A stretch of DNA of 64,000 bases from Sphingomonas crusticola (GTDB lineage Bacteria; Pseudomonadota; Alphaproteobacteria; Sphingomonadales; Sphingomonadaceae), in contig NZ_QTJP01000001.1 in NCBI RefSeq assembly GCF_003391115.1, positions 2,936,501 through 3,000,500 on the forward strand, written 5' to 3'. A program made the position numbers and the translations under genes. The notes beneath the pieces are model-generated. The model did not search any database and was not told where the DNA came from. It was given only the letters and a program-made list of their open reading frames with translations. Shown here one piece after another: positions 25,501 through 34,649 of this stretch; the stretch's first letter is position 1, and each line of letters opens with the position of its first letter.

Positions 25501-26784
25501 TTACTTTGAGTAAATCGATTTAATAACGTCGCTATAGAGCGGCCATTTTCGCGCTGGAAAATAGTTCACCATCACGGTAACTCTGGTTTTATTTTTCGGA
25601 TCTATGAAAGCGACTGTGCCGGCCGCGCCGAACCAGCCGAAGGTTCCGGCACCCACGCCGTCAGGAACGTCGTTGAGATAGAGCGATCCGCCCGCGCCGA
25701 ACCCTTCGGCGACGAGGGGAGCCGGCGTGACATTGTTGACCACATGCACGCCCGGCGGCAGCAAGTTCGACAGCGCGAGCTTGACGGTCTCGGGTTTCAG
25801 GACGCGCACGCCGTCGAGCGAACCGCCTTCGGCAAGCATCCGAAGAAAGCGGTCATAGTCCCGCGCCGACGACACCAATCCCGCGCCGCCATAGGGAACC
25901 AGCGGCGGGTGGAGCCAGTCCGTACCAGCACCGGTTTCGAGCGGAACACGGTGATCGCCCTGCCAGAAGTAGAGCGTCGACATCCGGCCGACGTCGGCGC
26001 GCGGCACGGTCCAATATGTCGAATTCATGCCGAGCGGCTTGAGCAGCCGCGTGTCGACGAAGCGATCAAACGGGACGCCCGAGGCGACTTCGATGACGCG
26101 GCCGAGGACGTCGAGGCTGATCGAATAATTCCACTCGGTTCCCGGCTCGGCCAATAAAGGCACGGTCGCCACGCGATTGGCGAACGCCTCGAGCGTCTTG
26201 GGCTGGGCCTTGCTCGCCTCGGCGTCCGCACGGCCGCCAAGCAGGCCGAGGCGCTGATACTCCCGAGGCAGGGGGCCGGTGCCGATGATCTGATAGCCGA
26301 GACCGCTCGTGTGGGTCAGAAGATGGCGGATCGTAATGGGGTGCGTTGCAGGATGGCTGGCGAGGGAAGTCGCGGGCGCGTCCAGCACGCGCATCGTCTT
26401 GAAGGCGGGAATGAAGTCGCTGATCGGCTGGTCAAGCTTCAGCTTGCCTTCCTGGACCAGGATCATGGCCGCCGCAGCCGTGATCGGCTTGGTCATCGAG
26501 TAGATGCGCCACAGGCTGTCCGGACCGGCCGCGGGCGCGGCAGGATCATCGCTGAGGCGGCCGGCCGATACGAAAGTCGGAGGGGCGTCGTCCTGGCCGA
26601 TCGCGGCGACGATCCCGGCCGCTTTGCCGGCCGCGACATAGGAATCGAGCAATGCCTGCAGTGCCTGCAGCTGCGCATTTTTGCCGGCGGCCGAGGGGCC
26701 CGTCATAGCCCTGGCCGGCGCCTGGTTGGCGCCAAATGCCAATAGGAAAACGACCAAAGTCGTCAACATCGGTCTTTTCGACAC
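25501..26784 (-). CDS. secreted serine hydrolase, class C beta-lactamase/EstB family
   Basis: A 427-residue exported hydrolase. The catalytic Ser96-x-x-Lys99 is in YSMTK, and the second motif Tyr220-Ser-Ile replaces the Y-x-N of true beta-lactamases, as in esterase-like relatives, so antibiotic hydrolysis is unlikely. The family's HLLTHTSGLGY is present, with a GWFGAAGT segment near the KTG position. I prefer GTG 26784 because AGGAGAAGG sits upstream and it gives a compact signal peptide (MSKRPMLTTLVVFLLAFG). An ATG at 26814 has poor spacing. It is the first gene of the minus-strand cluster and probably opens an ester or amide before or during uptake by the TBDR. Confidence 0.85.
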   Translation of the reverse strand: MSKRPMLTTLVVFLLAFGANQAPARAMTGPSAAGKNAQLQALQALLDSYVAAGKAAGIVAAIGQDDAPPTFVSAGRLSDDPAAPAAGPDSLWRIYSMTKPITAAAAMILVQEGKLKLDQPISDFIPAFKTMRVLDAPATSLASHPATHPITIRHLLTHTSGLGYQIIGTGPLPREYQRLGLLGGRADAEASKAQPKTLEAFANRVATVPLLAEPGTEWNYSISLDVLGRVIEVASGVPFDRFVDTRLLKPLGMNSTYWTVPRADVGRMSTLYFWQGDHRVPLETGAGTDWLHPPLVPYGGAGLVSSARDYDRFLRMLAEGGSLDGVRVLKPETVKLALSNLLPPGVHVVNNVTPAPLVAEGFGAGGSLYLNDVPDGVGAGTFGWFGAAGTVAFIDPKNKTRVTVMVNYFPARKWPLYSDVIKSIYSK

Positions 26785-26896
26785 CCGGACCTTCTCCTGA
26801 ACGCCGGCGCCCATTCCTCAGCGTCGAGTCGGACGCCGGGCAGGTGCTCTTTTGTGGCTGAGTAGGTAGCGGGGCCTGTCCGGGTGCGTCAAGTTC

Positions 26897-26910
26897 ATTA
26901 ATGTATTAAT
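26897..26910. promoter_or_regulatory. AT-rich inverted repeat in the divergent hydrolase/TetR promoter region
   Basis: ATTAAT-GT-ATTAAT in the 239-bp region between the serine hydrolase (minus) and the TetR gene (plus). Both halves are palindromic and stand out in a GC-rich background. This is a candidate promoter element or TetR operator. Confidence 0.4.
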
Positions 26911-27023
26911 AAAGATCTTTTTCGGGCAGCATTGCTTGACCGCGAAGCGGGGCCGCCCCACCGTTGGGAGGCGGGTCGCGGTCGCTGCACGGTGCGGGCG
27001 TCGCACCAGGACGGGACGAGCTC

Positions 27024-27707
27024 ATGCCTCCATCGCCAAAGGTTTCCACGAGCCGTAAAACCAAGGCCGAGCAGCGCGCCGCGGCGGTCGAGCAAATATT
27101 GGACGCGGGCGAAGAGCTGTTTTCGAAATTGGGCTTCTTTGGCCCGACGATCGCCGACATAGCGGATCGTGCCGGCGTGCATCCCGCCCTGATACATTAT
27201 TATTTCGACGGTAAGCGCGAGCTGTTCGACAAGGTTTTCGAACGTCGCGTCCGGGACGCGGTGGCTACGCGAACGAAGGCGCTGGACGATTATGAGCGCG
27301 AGGTTGGCGACAAGCCGACTGCGGAAGGCGCGCTGGATGCTTTCTATACGGGCGCGTTCGACGCCTACAGCAACGGCGGTGAGGGCTGGCGGAATTTTGG
27401 TCGCTTGTTCGCGCAGGTCAATAACGCGCCTGGCTACGGGGCGGAGAATATGGATCTGTCCTTCGATCCGCTGGTGATCCGCCTGATAGGCCTCCTTCAG
27501 AAAGCCCTGCCGCATGCGCGGCGCGAGGACCTTCTTTGGGGGTTTCATTTTACCTCCGGCGCCTACACCTTAAGCCTGTCGCGGACGGGGCGTATCGATC
27601 GCCTCTCCGAGGGGTTGTGCTCATCGGAGGACTTTCAGGCGATCAAGCGCAGATTCGCCAAATTCATGGCTGCCGGGCTCCACGCGATATGCGGGCAGGA
27701 TTCGTAG
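27024..27707 (+). CDS. TetR/AcrR family regulator
   Basis: A 227-residue one-domain repressor type. The N-terminal helix-turn-helix reads TIADIADRAGVHPALIHYYF followed by DGKRELFDKVF, the TetR signature; the C-terminal ligand domain is unassigned. ATG 27024 (MPPSPKVSTSRK) is preferred over 26964, which adds antisense-like sequence. Divergent placement from the hydrolase-TBDR-CoA cluster suggests it controls that cluster, with the inducer probably being the substrate or a CoA ester. That link is inference from position. Confidence 0.9.
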   Translation: MPPSPKVSTSRKTKAEQRAAAVEQILDAGEELFSKLGFFGPTIADIADRAGVHPALIHYYFDGKRELFDKVFERRVRDAVATRTKALDDYEREVGDKPTAEGALDAFYTGAFDAYSNGGEGWRNFGRLFAQVNNAPGYGAENMDLSFDPLVIRLIGLLQKALPHARREDLLWGFHFTSGAYTLSLSRTGRIDRLSEGLCSSEDFQAIKRRFAKFMAAGLHAICGQDS

Positions 27708-27783
27708 ATATCTCGCCGGGCGTGAGCCCAGCATGTCGTCGCCTCGGCGATCGCCCGGTCCGCGAGTTTTGGCGCACGCTTGT

Positions 27784-30171
27784 TCAGGCCGGGACGATGA
27801 TGCTCCGCTCCACCGCATGGGCATCGACCGCCGCCTTGCTGAACCATAGAGGATGAGTGCGGGCGGCAAGCCAGTCCTGGTAAAAATCCCGATAATGCGG
27901 CGAGCGCGGATCGGCCGACTGGCCGGGGAGCAGCAGGACGCGTGAATTGTCCCACGCGCCGACATCGGCCACGAGCAGGTAGCTCGCGCCGTGCATGACG
28001 TCGAAGCTGCGTTTGGGGTTCACGCCGCGCGCCATGACGGTGGTTCCGTCTCCGCCCGAACGCCCGCCTTCTATCTTTGGAAAGGCGGCCGCGATCGGCG
28101 GGAGGACGGATAGCGGGTGCGCGATCGTCACGTGGTGGAGATCGCCCCATTTCCACTGGGCCGGATCCGGACCACGCAGCTGGACTGCCTTGGCCCAGCC
28201 TGCGGCGAGGGCTGCGTCGATCAGCGCATCGCGCCCGGCGACCGGATTGCTGCCAAGGCGTGCATCCGGATCAGCGAGCAGTTTCAACATCTGGGAGAGG
28301 CTGACCGACTTGATCAGGTCCTGCGCGGCTGGAGGGATCACCAGCGCGCGGAAGGACGAGGACAGTTCCGGCATGACCAGCTCGTAGAGCAGGGCGGCGG
28401 CGCTATCGGCCTCGATGCCGCAATCCCACCGCCTCAGCAGAGCGGCGGCAGGCGCGGCCGCAGGCGAGGGGCTCGCCGGCAGCAGTTTCACGAGCGCGCG
28501 CGCCGGCAAGGATTGCACGTCGTGCTGGAGCGCGACGCTGTCCTCCAGCCGGTGGCGGGGCTGGGCGCGCAGCACCTCGGCGATGCGGTCGTAGCGATAG
28601 GAATCGCTCCAGCTGAAGCTGATGATGCGCTCCCTGTACGGATAGTCCGGGGGCAGGTTCATCTGGTTGGCGGACGCGAACCAGCCTTCCCGAGGATTGA
28701 GAATGTTGGGCATCTCCTCGACCTTGAGAATGCCGGTCCAGTCGTAGCTGCCGTCGCCGGGGGCGGGAAACAGCCCGTCGTGGCGCGGGCGTTTGGGCGT
28801 GAAGCCGACCGCGTGCCAGCCGGTATTGCCGTGGACGTCGGCATAATGGATGTTGGTGGGCGAGACGTGCAGCTTGAACGCCTGGCGCAGCGACGCCCAG
28901 TCGTGCGCCAGATTGATGGCGATCATGGCGAAGCGCATGTTGGCGCCGGGCAGCATCGAAACCGTGGCGAAGGCGACCGCGCGGTGGCGCGCCGGATCCT
29001 GCGAGACGATCGGGCGTCCTTGCGAATAACGCAGGGTCACGCGCTCGGGCGGGGCGCCCTTGACCGCAATCTCCTCCTCGAACGTCTCGAACCGCTTCCA
29101 TCGACCGTCGTGCCAATATTGGTCGGGATCGTCGTCGCGGGTGCGCAGAATGAAGAGATCGGTCTGATCGATGTGGAAATTGGTGCGGCCGAAGGCGAAG
29201 TGATCGGTATGGCCCTGCATGATGCCGGGCAGGCCGGGCTCCCCGCCGCCGATCACGTCGAGACCGGGCGCGGTCAGGTGCGCGATATGGCGCGGGCTGG
29301 CGCCGCCGATCGAGAGATGGGGATCGTTCGCCAGGATCGGGCGGCCGGTGGCGGTGCGCGATCCGGCGATCGTCCAGGCATTGCTGCCCTGGGCGGCGAG
29401 CGCGATCCGGTCGAGCTCGCGATCATAGGCGCCAAGCTTGATCTCGCCGAACGGGAGCGGTCGCGCGTCGTCGAGCAGCAGACCGAGATCGGCTTCCGTG
29501 ACCGCGGTGCAGTCCAGGCCCTCGGGCACGGTGAACTTCCACGCCGGGCGCAGCGGATCCATCAGCTGGTCATATTCGAGCAGTCCGCGCGCCTGCAGCA
29601 CAGCGTGGCGCACCTCGTCGTCGGCGTCGCCCATGCCGCCGCCACGCACGCGCGCCAGGTCGCGTACATCCCACCGCAGCGGCATGACACCCAAAATGCC
29701 ATATTCGAGCGGCAGCAAAGCAGGGTCGGCTTCAACCTCCGCGATGCGGGCATTTATGCCGGCGACATAGCCGCGCGCGCATTCCAGCACCTCCGCCGGC
29801 AATGCGGCGAGCTCGGCATCGACGTCACCGCGATAATGGAACAGGCGGGAGGCACGGTCAGCAGCGACGAAGCGAGGGCCGAACGCTTCCGCCATGCGCC
29901 CCTGCTCGCGGCGATTGGACAGATCGAGCTGGAACAGCCGGTCGCAGGCGACGCGATAACCCTGACCGAAAAAGGCATCATGCTTGGATTGCGCGCGGAT
30001 GTGGGGGATGCCCATGGCATCCTCCAAGATCTCGATCGGGGCATAAGCGCCGGGGAGGCGGATCGTGCCCCCCCGGCCGAGAGGGGCTTTGCGGATCAGC
30101 CGTGCGACACCGGTGCCTTCCAGCGACAGCAGCGCTGCCGACGCCAACAGGAACGCACGACGCTGAATCAT
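27784..30171 (-). CDS. penicillin acylase family (Ntn hydrolase) amidase
   Basis: A 795-residue precursor of an N-terminal nucleophile amidohydrolase. A signal-like N-terminus (MIQRRAFLLASAALLS) leads to an alpha-chain. The predicted autoprocessing site is before Ser263 in AAQGSNAWTI, which becomes the N-terminal nucleophile, followed by the conserved GRPILANDPHL. Such enzymes cleave acyl amides: penicillin G, N-acyl-homoserine lactones or acylated amino acids. The start at 30171 is chosen for the signal peptide; the longer frame to 30258 is arginine-rich. It is divergent from a TBDR and close to the DgcN/DgcA-like genes, so an N-acyl amino acid or peptide substrate is plausible. Confidence 0.88.
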   Translation of the reverse strand: MIQRRAFLLASAALLSLEGTGVARLIRKAPLGRGGTIRLPGAYAPIEILEDAMGIPHIRAQSKHDAFFGQGYRVACDRLFQLDLSNRREQGRMAEAFGPRFVAADRASRLFHYRGDVDAELAALPAEVLECARGYVAGINARIAEVEADPALLPLEYGILGVMPLRWDVRDLARVRGGGMGDADDEVRHAVLQARGLLEYDQLMDPLRPAWKFTVPEGLDCTAVTEADLGLLLDDARPLPFGEIKLGAYDRELDRIALAAQGSNAWTIAGSRTATGRPILANDPHLSIGGASPRHIAHLTAPGLDVIGGGEPGLPGIMQGHTDHFAFGRTNFHIDQTDLFILRTRDDDPDQYWHDGRWKRFETFEEEIAVKGAPPERVTLRYSQGRPIVSQDPARHRAVAFATVSMLPGANMRFAMIAINLAHDWASLRQAFKLHVSPTNIHYADVHGNTGWHAVGFTPKRPRHDGLFPAPGDGSYDWTGILKVEEMPNILNPREGWFASANQMNLPPDYPYRERIISFSWSDSYRYDRIAEVLRAQPRHRLEDSVALQHDVQSLPARALVKLLPASPSPAAAPAAALLRRWDCGIEADSAAALLYELVMPELSSSFRALVIPPAAQDLIKSVSLSQMLKLLADPDARLGSNPVAGRDALIDAALAAGWAKAVQLRGPDPAQWKWGDLHHVTIAHPLSVLPPIAAAFPKIEGGRSGGDGTTVMARGVNPKRSFDVMHGASYLLVADVGAWDNSRVLLLPGQSADPRSPHYRDFYQDWLAARTHPLWFSKAAVDAHAVERSIIVPA

Positions 30172-30605
30172 CCGGAGCCTCAAACGATGGTGACGATGAA
30201 ATCGAGGTCTATCGGAGTGCGTTGGTCGACGGCGCATAGCAAGCCGGCCATATTCCATAACCCCGAGTTATCGGCCGGACGATTTTCCCACGAAGCGGGA
30301 CGGATATATCTGCCATTCCCTCAGGCTATACCCGAGAAAAATTAAAGTCGCTTCAGGCTATTGACCGCCTGCCGCCGCCCTGTAGCCTCGCTGTCTTGGA
30401 ACTGACACGATCGGGTGGGTCGCGTCCAAAAAACAGGGATGACGGGAATAAGGGCCACCAACGGCTTACCCGGACAATTCCGTAAGTTATCAGGTGGGAC
30501 ATCAGGTGCTGCACATTTTTCGCAGCGGGCTTTGCCGGTCTCATGACCGCACGCCGGGCATAGCTCCGGAGGTGGCCCGATGCGAGCCAAAGGGGGTCTT
30601 TCAAG
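30172..30605. promoter_or_regulatory. divergent promoter region between the acylase and TBDR genes
   Basis: A 434-bp intergenic region. It contains an inverted repeat ATAAC-N5-GTTAT at 30257-30271 that fits the T-N11-A form of a LysR box, a second repeated CAGGCTAT (near 30322 and 30353), and an AGGGGG ribosome site for the TBDR. No gene is seen in it. Confidence 0.55.
30257..30271. promoter_or_regulatory. candidate LysR-type binding site
   Basis: ATAAC-CCCGA-GTTAT, a 15-bp dyad with T and A eleven bases apart, 86 bp upstream of the acylase start. The nearest LysR gene is at 33675. Confidence 0.4.
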
Positions 30606-33578
30606 ATGCGTATTTTCCGGCGAATTCATCCGCGGTTTGGCAGCCATTACACGGCCGGCCTGGCAATGACGGCTTTGGCCCTCGTTCACAGCGCGCCAGC
30701 GTTCGCGCAGAGCGCGACAACATCCACGCAAGCGCCGGCGACCGCGACCGCCAGCGAGGATTCGCAGGGCGAGGTCATCGTCACCGGCACCCGCGTGGCG
30801 CGTAGCGGCTTCCAGTCGCCGACGCCGCTCGCCGTGCTGACGAGGGACGAAATCCAGAACCAGTCGCCGACCAACAATATCGCCGATTTCATCAACCAGC
30901 AGCCGGCGCTCGCAGGATCGACCCGGCCGGCCAATTCGCGCCTCAATCTGAGCAGCGGCCAGGCCGGCATCAACGCGCTCAACCTGCGCAATTTGGGCGA
31001 GATCCGCACATTGGTCCTGATCGACGGCCGCCGCTCGGTCGGCTCGACCATCACCGGGCTGGTCGACATCAACACCATTCCGCAGGCGCTGGTGAAGAGC
31101 GTCGAGATCGTCACGGGTGGTGCGTCGGCGGCTTATGGTTCGGACGCCGTCGCCGGTGTCGTCAACTTCATCCTCGACAAGAAGTATGAAGGTCTGCGGG
31201 TCACCGGGGACAGCGGCGTCACCACCTATGGCGACGGCGGCAATTATTCCTTCAGCGCCACTGCCGGAAAGTCGTTCGCCGGCGGGCGTGCCCATATCCT
31301 GCTCAATGCCGAGCTCGCCCACCAGGACGGCATCTTCGAGGTGGATCGCGCCTGGAACGCGACCGGTTATGTGCGCATCCAGGACCCCAATTGGACCGCG
31401 ACCAGCACCACGCCCAAATTCCTGATCCGGCGTCAGGTCGGTGCGGCCAACTCCACCCCGGGCGGCTTGATCACCGGCTCGACCGGCGGCACCGCCAACC
31501 GCCTGCGCGGCATCTATTTCGGCGCGAACGGTTCTATCAACCAGTTCCAATATGGCGCGCTGACCTATCCGTCACCGACCGGGGCTTCGGCACCGTCGCT
31601 GACGCAGGGGGGCGACTGGCAGGTCAACGATTCCGGCCGCCGTATCGGCCTTCTGCCGCAGGACCATCGCTACGGCTTCTATGGCCGGCTGAGCTACGAG
31701 CTCGCCGAGCATGTCGAATTGTTCGGTGAGGCCTCGTTCAACCGGCAGGAAGTCAAGTTCAATGCCGGTCCGAACCTGTCGACGGGCATCACGCTCCAGC
31801 GCGACAACGCCTTCCTGATCAACACGCTGGGTGCGGCGCGCCTGGCCGGCATCAACACGGTGACGCTGGCCACCACGGCGGCGGATCTCCCTTATCGCGG
31901 TGTGGACAACCGCCGGAAGGTGCAACGCTATGTCGTCGGCGCCCAGGGTGATTTCCAGGCATTCGGCAATTCGTCCCACTGGGACATCTACGCCCAATAT
32001 GGCCGCGCCGAGCTGCGCGAGCAGCTGACCAACGTGATGAACACGCAGAAGATGCTGAACGCGACCGACGCGGTGTTCGCGGCGGCGGGCAATACGGGCG
32101 GCTATGCCGCCGGATCGATCGTGTGCCGCATCAATGTCGACGCGAGCACAACCAACGACGACAAGAGCTGCGTGCCGCTCAACCGCCTGGGTCTGGGCGT
32201 CGCCAACCCTGCGGCGTTCGGTTATGTGCTCGGCAACCCCTATCGCGACGAGATCGCGGAACAGAAGGTCGCCGGTGCCAATCTGTCGGTGACGCCATTC
32301 GCCACCTGGGCCGGCGACGTCAGCGTCGCAGTTGGCGGCGAATATCGCGAAGAGAAGATCAGGGGCTCCGTCCCCGACGCGTTCCGGCCGACCGTCGGCC
32401 CGAACTCGACCACCAATTTGTGGTCGGTCGGAAACTATCTGCCGACCAACGGCAAGTATAACGTCAAGGAAGCCTATTTCGAGACGGTGGTGCCGCTCGG
32501 CCTTGGCATCGAGTTCAACGGCGCGGTGCGTGCGACCGACTATTCGACCTCTGGCTACGTCACGACGTGGAAGGCGGGTGCGACCTGGCAGCCGATCGAG
32601 GACATCCGCTTCCGCGTGACGCGCTCGCGCGACATCCGGGCGCCCAACCTCAACGAACTGTACCAAGCGGGTGCGTCGAACAGCGACTCGGTACGCAATC
32701 CGTTCGCGCCCGGAGCCGGACCGAACGGCGTCGTCTATCCGTCGAGCATTTCCTATTCGGCGACAGTTTTGGGTAACCGGGACCTCAAGCCTGAAAAGGC
32801 GAATTCGTGGAATATCGGGGCGGTCTTCTCGCCCCGCTTCCTGCGCCGGTTCAACGCCTCGGTCGATTATTTCCGCATCGACATGCGCGACGTGATCGGC
32901 AGCCTCAGCGCGCAGGAGATCATCAATCGCTGCGCCGACGGACGTGCGGAATATTGCGCAGCAATTACGCAGGATCCGAGCAACGCGACGCGCATCCTGT
33001 TCCGCAGCCAGCCGTTCAACTTCACGCGCCAGCTGGTCCGCGGCATCGATTTCGAGGCTTCCTATCGGCAGCCGCTGGGTAACGTGGACAGCGTGACGTT
33101 GCGCGGCCAGGCGACCCGCTACATCGACAACATCATCGATCAGGGCATTGTCGGTACGGTGGCGCTCAACAGCGTCGGCGTGAATGGCGGCCAGACGAGC
33201 ACGCCGAAGTGGATCTTCCACTTCAGCGCGACCTACGACACGCCCAATACCACGATCACCGCGGTGGCGCGTGGCGTGAGCTCCGGCAAATATGATGCGG
33301 GTGGCATCGTCTGCCAGACGAACTGTCCCATTCTTACGGGCACGCAGTTCAACACCTATGACAACAATCATGTGAAGGGGCTGTTCTACGTCGACCTCAA
33401 CCTCACGCGTAAGATCCCCTTCGGCGGCTCGTCGGACGCGCAAGTCTTCCTCAACGTGACCAACATCTTCAACAAGGGGCCGTTGCTGGTGCCGGAAACC
33501 GGCCTTGCCGCGAACAGCACCTATTCCGATCTGCTGGGGCGTACGTTCCGGGTCGGGGTACGCTTCCAGCTGCGTTGA
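30606..33578 (+). CDS. TonB-dependent receptor
   Basis: A 990-residue TBDR. The signal peptide ends at APAFAQS (about residue 35), then come the TonB box/plug start GEVIVTGTRVARSGF, the plug motif VEIVTGGASAAYGSDAVAG, and a barrel with the last residues FRVGVRFQLR. An AGGGGG ribosome site lies about ten bases before the ATG. The receptor type is the large group associated with complex organic ligands, and the ligand is unknown. It is followed by a hairpin and then the LysR-DgcN-DgcA genes, and is divergent from the acylase, so the set probably forms one uptake and degradation module. Confidence 0.95.
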   Translation: MRIFRRIHPRFGSHYTAGLAMTALALVHSAPAFAQSATTSTQAPATATASEDSQGEVIVTGTRVARSGFQSPTPLAVLTRDEIQNQSPTNNIADFINQQPALAGSTRPANSRLNLSSGQAGINALNLRNLGEIRTLVLIDGRRSVGSTITGLVDINTIPQALVKSVEIVTGGASAAYGSDAVAGVVNFILDKKYEGLRVTGDSGVTTYGDGGNYSFSATAGKSFAGGRAHILLNAELAHQDGIFEVDRAWNATGYVRIQDPNWTATSTTPKFLIRRQVGAANSTPGGLITGSTGGTANRLRGIYFGANGSINQFQYGALTYPSPTGASAPSLTQGGDWQVNDSGRRIGLLPQDHRYGFYGRLSYELAEHVELFGEASFNRQEVKFNAGPNLSTGITLQRDNAFLINTLGAARLAGINTVTLATTAADLPYRGVDNRRKVQRYVVGAQGDFQAFGNSSHWDIYAQYGRAELREQLTNVMNTQKMLNATDAVFAAAGNTGGYAAGSIVCRINVDASTTNDDKSCVPLNRLGLGVANPAAFGYVLGNPYRDEIAEQKVAGANLSVTPFATWAGDVSVAVGGEYREEKIRGSVPDAFRPTVGPNSTTNLWSVGNYLPTNGKYNVKEAYFETVVPLGLGIEFNGAVRATDYSTSGYVTTWKAGATWQPIEDIRFRVTRSRDIRAPNLNELYQAGASNSDSVRNPFAPGAGPNGVVYPSSISYSATVLGNRDLKPEKANSWNIGAVFSPRFLRRFNASVDYFRIDMRDVIGSLSAQEIINRCADGRAEYCAAITQDPSNATRILFRSQPFNFTRQLVRGIDFEASYRQPLGNVDSVTLRGQATRYIDNIIDQGIVGTVALNSVGVNGGQTSTPKWIFHFSATYDTPNTTITAVARGVSSGKYDAGGIVCQTNCPILTGTQFNTYDNNHVKGLFYVDLNLTRKIPFGGSSDAQVFLNVTNIFNKGPLLVPETGLAANSTYSDLLGRTFRVGVRFQLR

Positions 33579-33600
33579 TATCGCTCATCGGCGCGGCTTG

Positions 33601-33641
33601 ATAAGGGCGTCGTGCGGCGAAATGCCGTACGGCGCCCTTAT
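33601..33641. terminator. long hairpin between TBDR and LysR genes
   Basis: An 18-bp stem with a 5-base loop: ATAAGGGCG (33601-33609) pairs with CGCCCTTAT (33633-33641) and CGTGCGGC with GCCGTACG, including two G-T pairs. It is followed only by TTCTGT, so termination may be partial. Confidence 0.6.
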
Positions 33642-33674
33642 TCTGTCGGGTGCGCATGATCAGGAAGGCCGCGA

Positions 33675-34559
33675 ATGAACCTGCGCCAGATCGAAGTTTT
33701 CCACGCGGTCTACCTGCACGGCACGGTAAGCGCCGCGGCGCGCTCGCTCAACGTGTCGCAACCCTCGGTGACCAAAGTGCTGCGCCATGCCGAAAGCTCG
33801 ATCGGCCTGTCGCTGTTCGAACGCACGCGCGGCCGGCTGATCCCGACCGAGGATGCGCGCGCCTTGTTCGCCGAGGTTTCCGACATCCAGGATCGCGTGC
33901 GCTCGCTGCGGCAGGCCTGTCACAATATGCGGCTTGGCCGCGGCAGCCTGCTGCGGGTCTCGGCGCTGCCCTCGTTGGGACTGCGCGCCATTCCAGAGGC
34001 GGTCGCGGCCTTCATGCAGGCGCATGAGGACGTCTTGTTCGATCTGCAGACGCTCCACCATGACGAGATGGTCCGGAAATTATACGAGCGAGAGACGGAC
34101 ATCGCGATCAGCTACGAAGTGCCGGCGACGGCGCCGGTCAGCCATCAGGTGATCGGCGAGGGCGAACTGGTCGTGCTCTATCGCGAGCAGGATTTTCCCG
34201 ATGCACCTCCCCGCATTCATCTGGCCGAGCTGCGCGAGCGCAAGTTCATCAGCCCGATGCAGGGCGGCCCGATCGGGCGGATGCTATCGAGCGAGCTGGA
34301 TGGTCTGGACGTCGTGCTCGACGAGGTCGTGTCGGCGCGTACCTATTATGTCGCCGCGGCACTGGTCCGTGCCGGCGTGGGCATGGCGATCGTCGATAAT
34401 TTCACGGCGCAGGCGTCGCTCACCCACGGCCTTTCCTCGCGTCCGCTTCAACCGGCGATCACATTCGATATCAACGCGGTCTATCTTACGGATCGCCCGC
34501 CGACGCGAACGGCATCGGAATTTCTGGATCTGCTCGCAAGCGTCATCGATGAGCTATAG
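33675..34559 (+). CDS. LysR family transcriptional regulator
   Basis: A 294-residue LysR regulator. The N-terminal winged helix is clear: MNLRQIEVFHAVYLHGTVSA, then AARSLNVSQPSVTKVLRHAE and LFERTRGRLIPTEDA. It is followed by a periplasmic-binding-protein-like effector domain. GGAAGG precedes the ATG. It is 90 bp upstream of the DUF1611 gene on the same strand and likely regulates that pair, as D-glutamate utilisation genes are reported to have a dedicated regulator. Whether it also acts on the TBDR and acylase is an inference. Confidence 0.93.
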   Translation: MNLRQIEVFHAVYLHGTVSAAARSLNVSQPSVTKVLRHAESSIGLSLFERTRGRLIPTEDARALFAEVSDIQDRVRSLRQACHNMRLGRGSLLRVSALPSLGLRAIPEAVAAFMQAHEDVLFDLQTLHHDEMVRKLYERETDIAISYEVPATAPVSHQVIGEGELVVLYREQDFPDAPPRIHLAELRERKFISPMQGGPIGRMLSSELDGLDVVLDEVVSARTYYVAAALVRAGVGMAIVDNFTAQASLTHGLSSRPLQPAITFDINAVYLTDRPPTRTASEFLDLLASVIDEL

Positions 34560-34649
34560 CCCCGTGCTATAGGGGCGATGGCGCTAAGAATTGGGGCTCG
34601 CCCCGACCCGGCGATAAGGCTTCGCGCTCTTACCAATGCAGGCTCTCCC

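Noticed and set aside
25501-26784. Class C beta-lactamase resistance gene
   Set aside because: SxxK is present but the second motif is Y-S-I rather than Y-x-N, and the context is catabolic, so it is better treated as an esterase-like serine hydrolase.
28117-30345. 742-residue plus-strand open frame opposite the penicillin acylase
   Set aside because: Arginine/glycine-rich antisense shadow of a well-supported gene in high-GC DNA; no family motifs.
31572-33443. 623-residue minus-strand open frame opposite a TBDR
   Set aside because: Mirror of the receptor codons; composition dominated by R, V and D with no recognisable domain.
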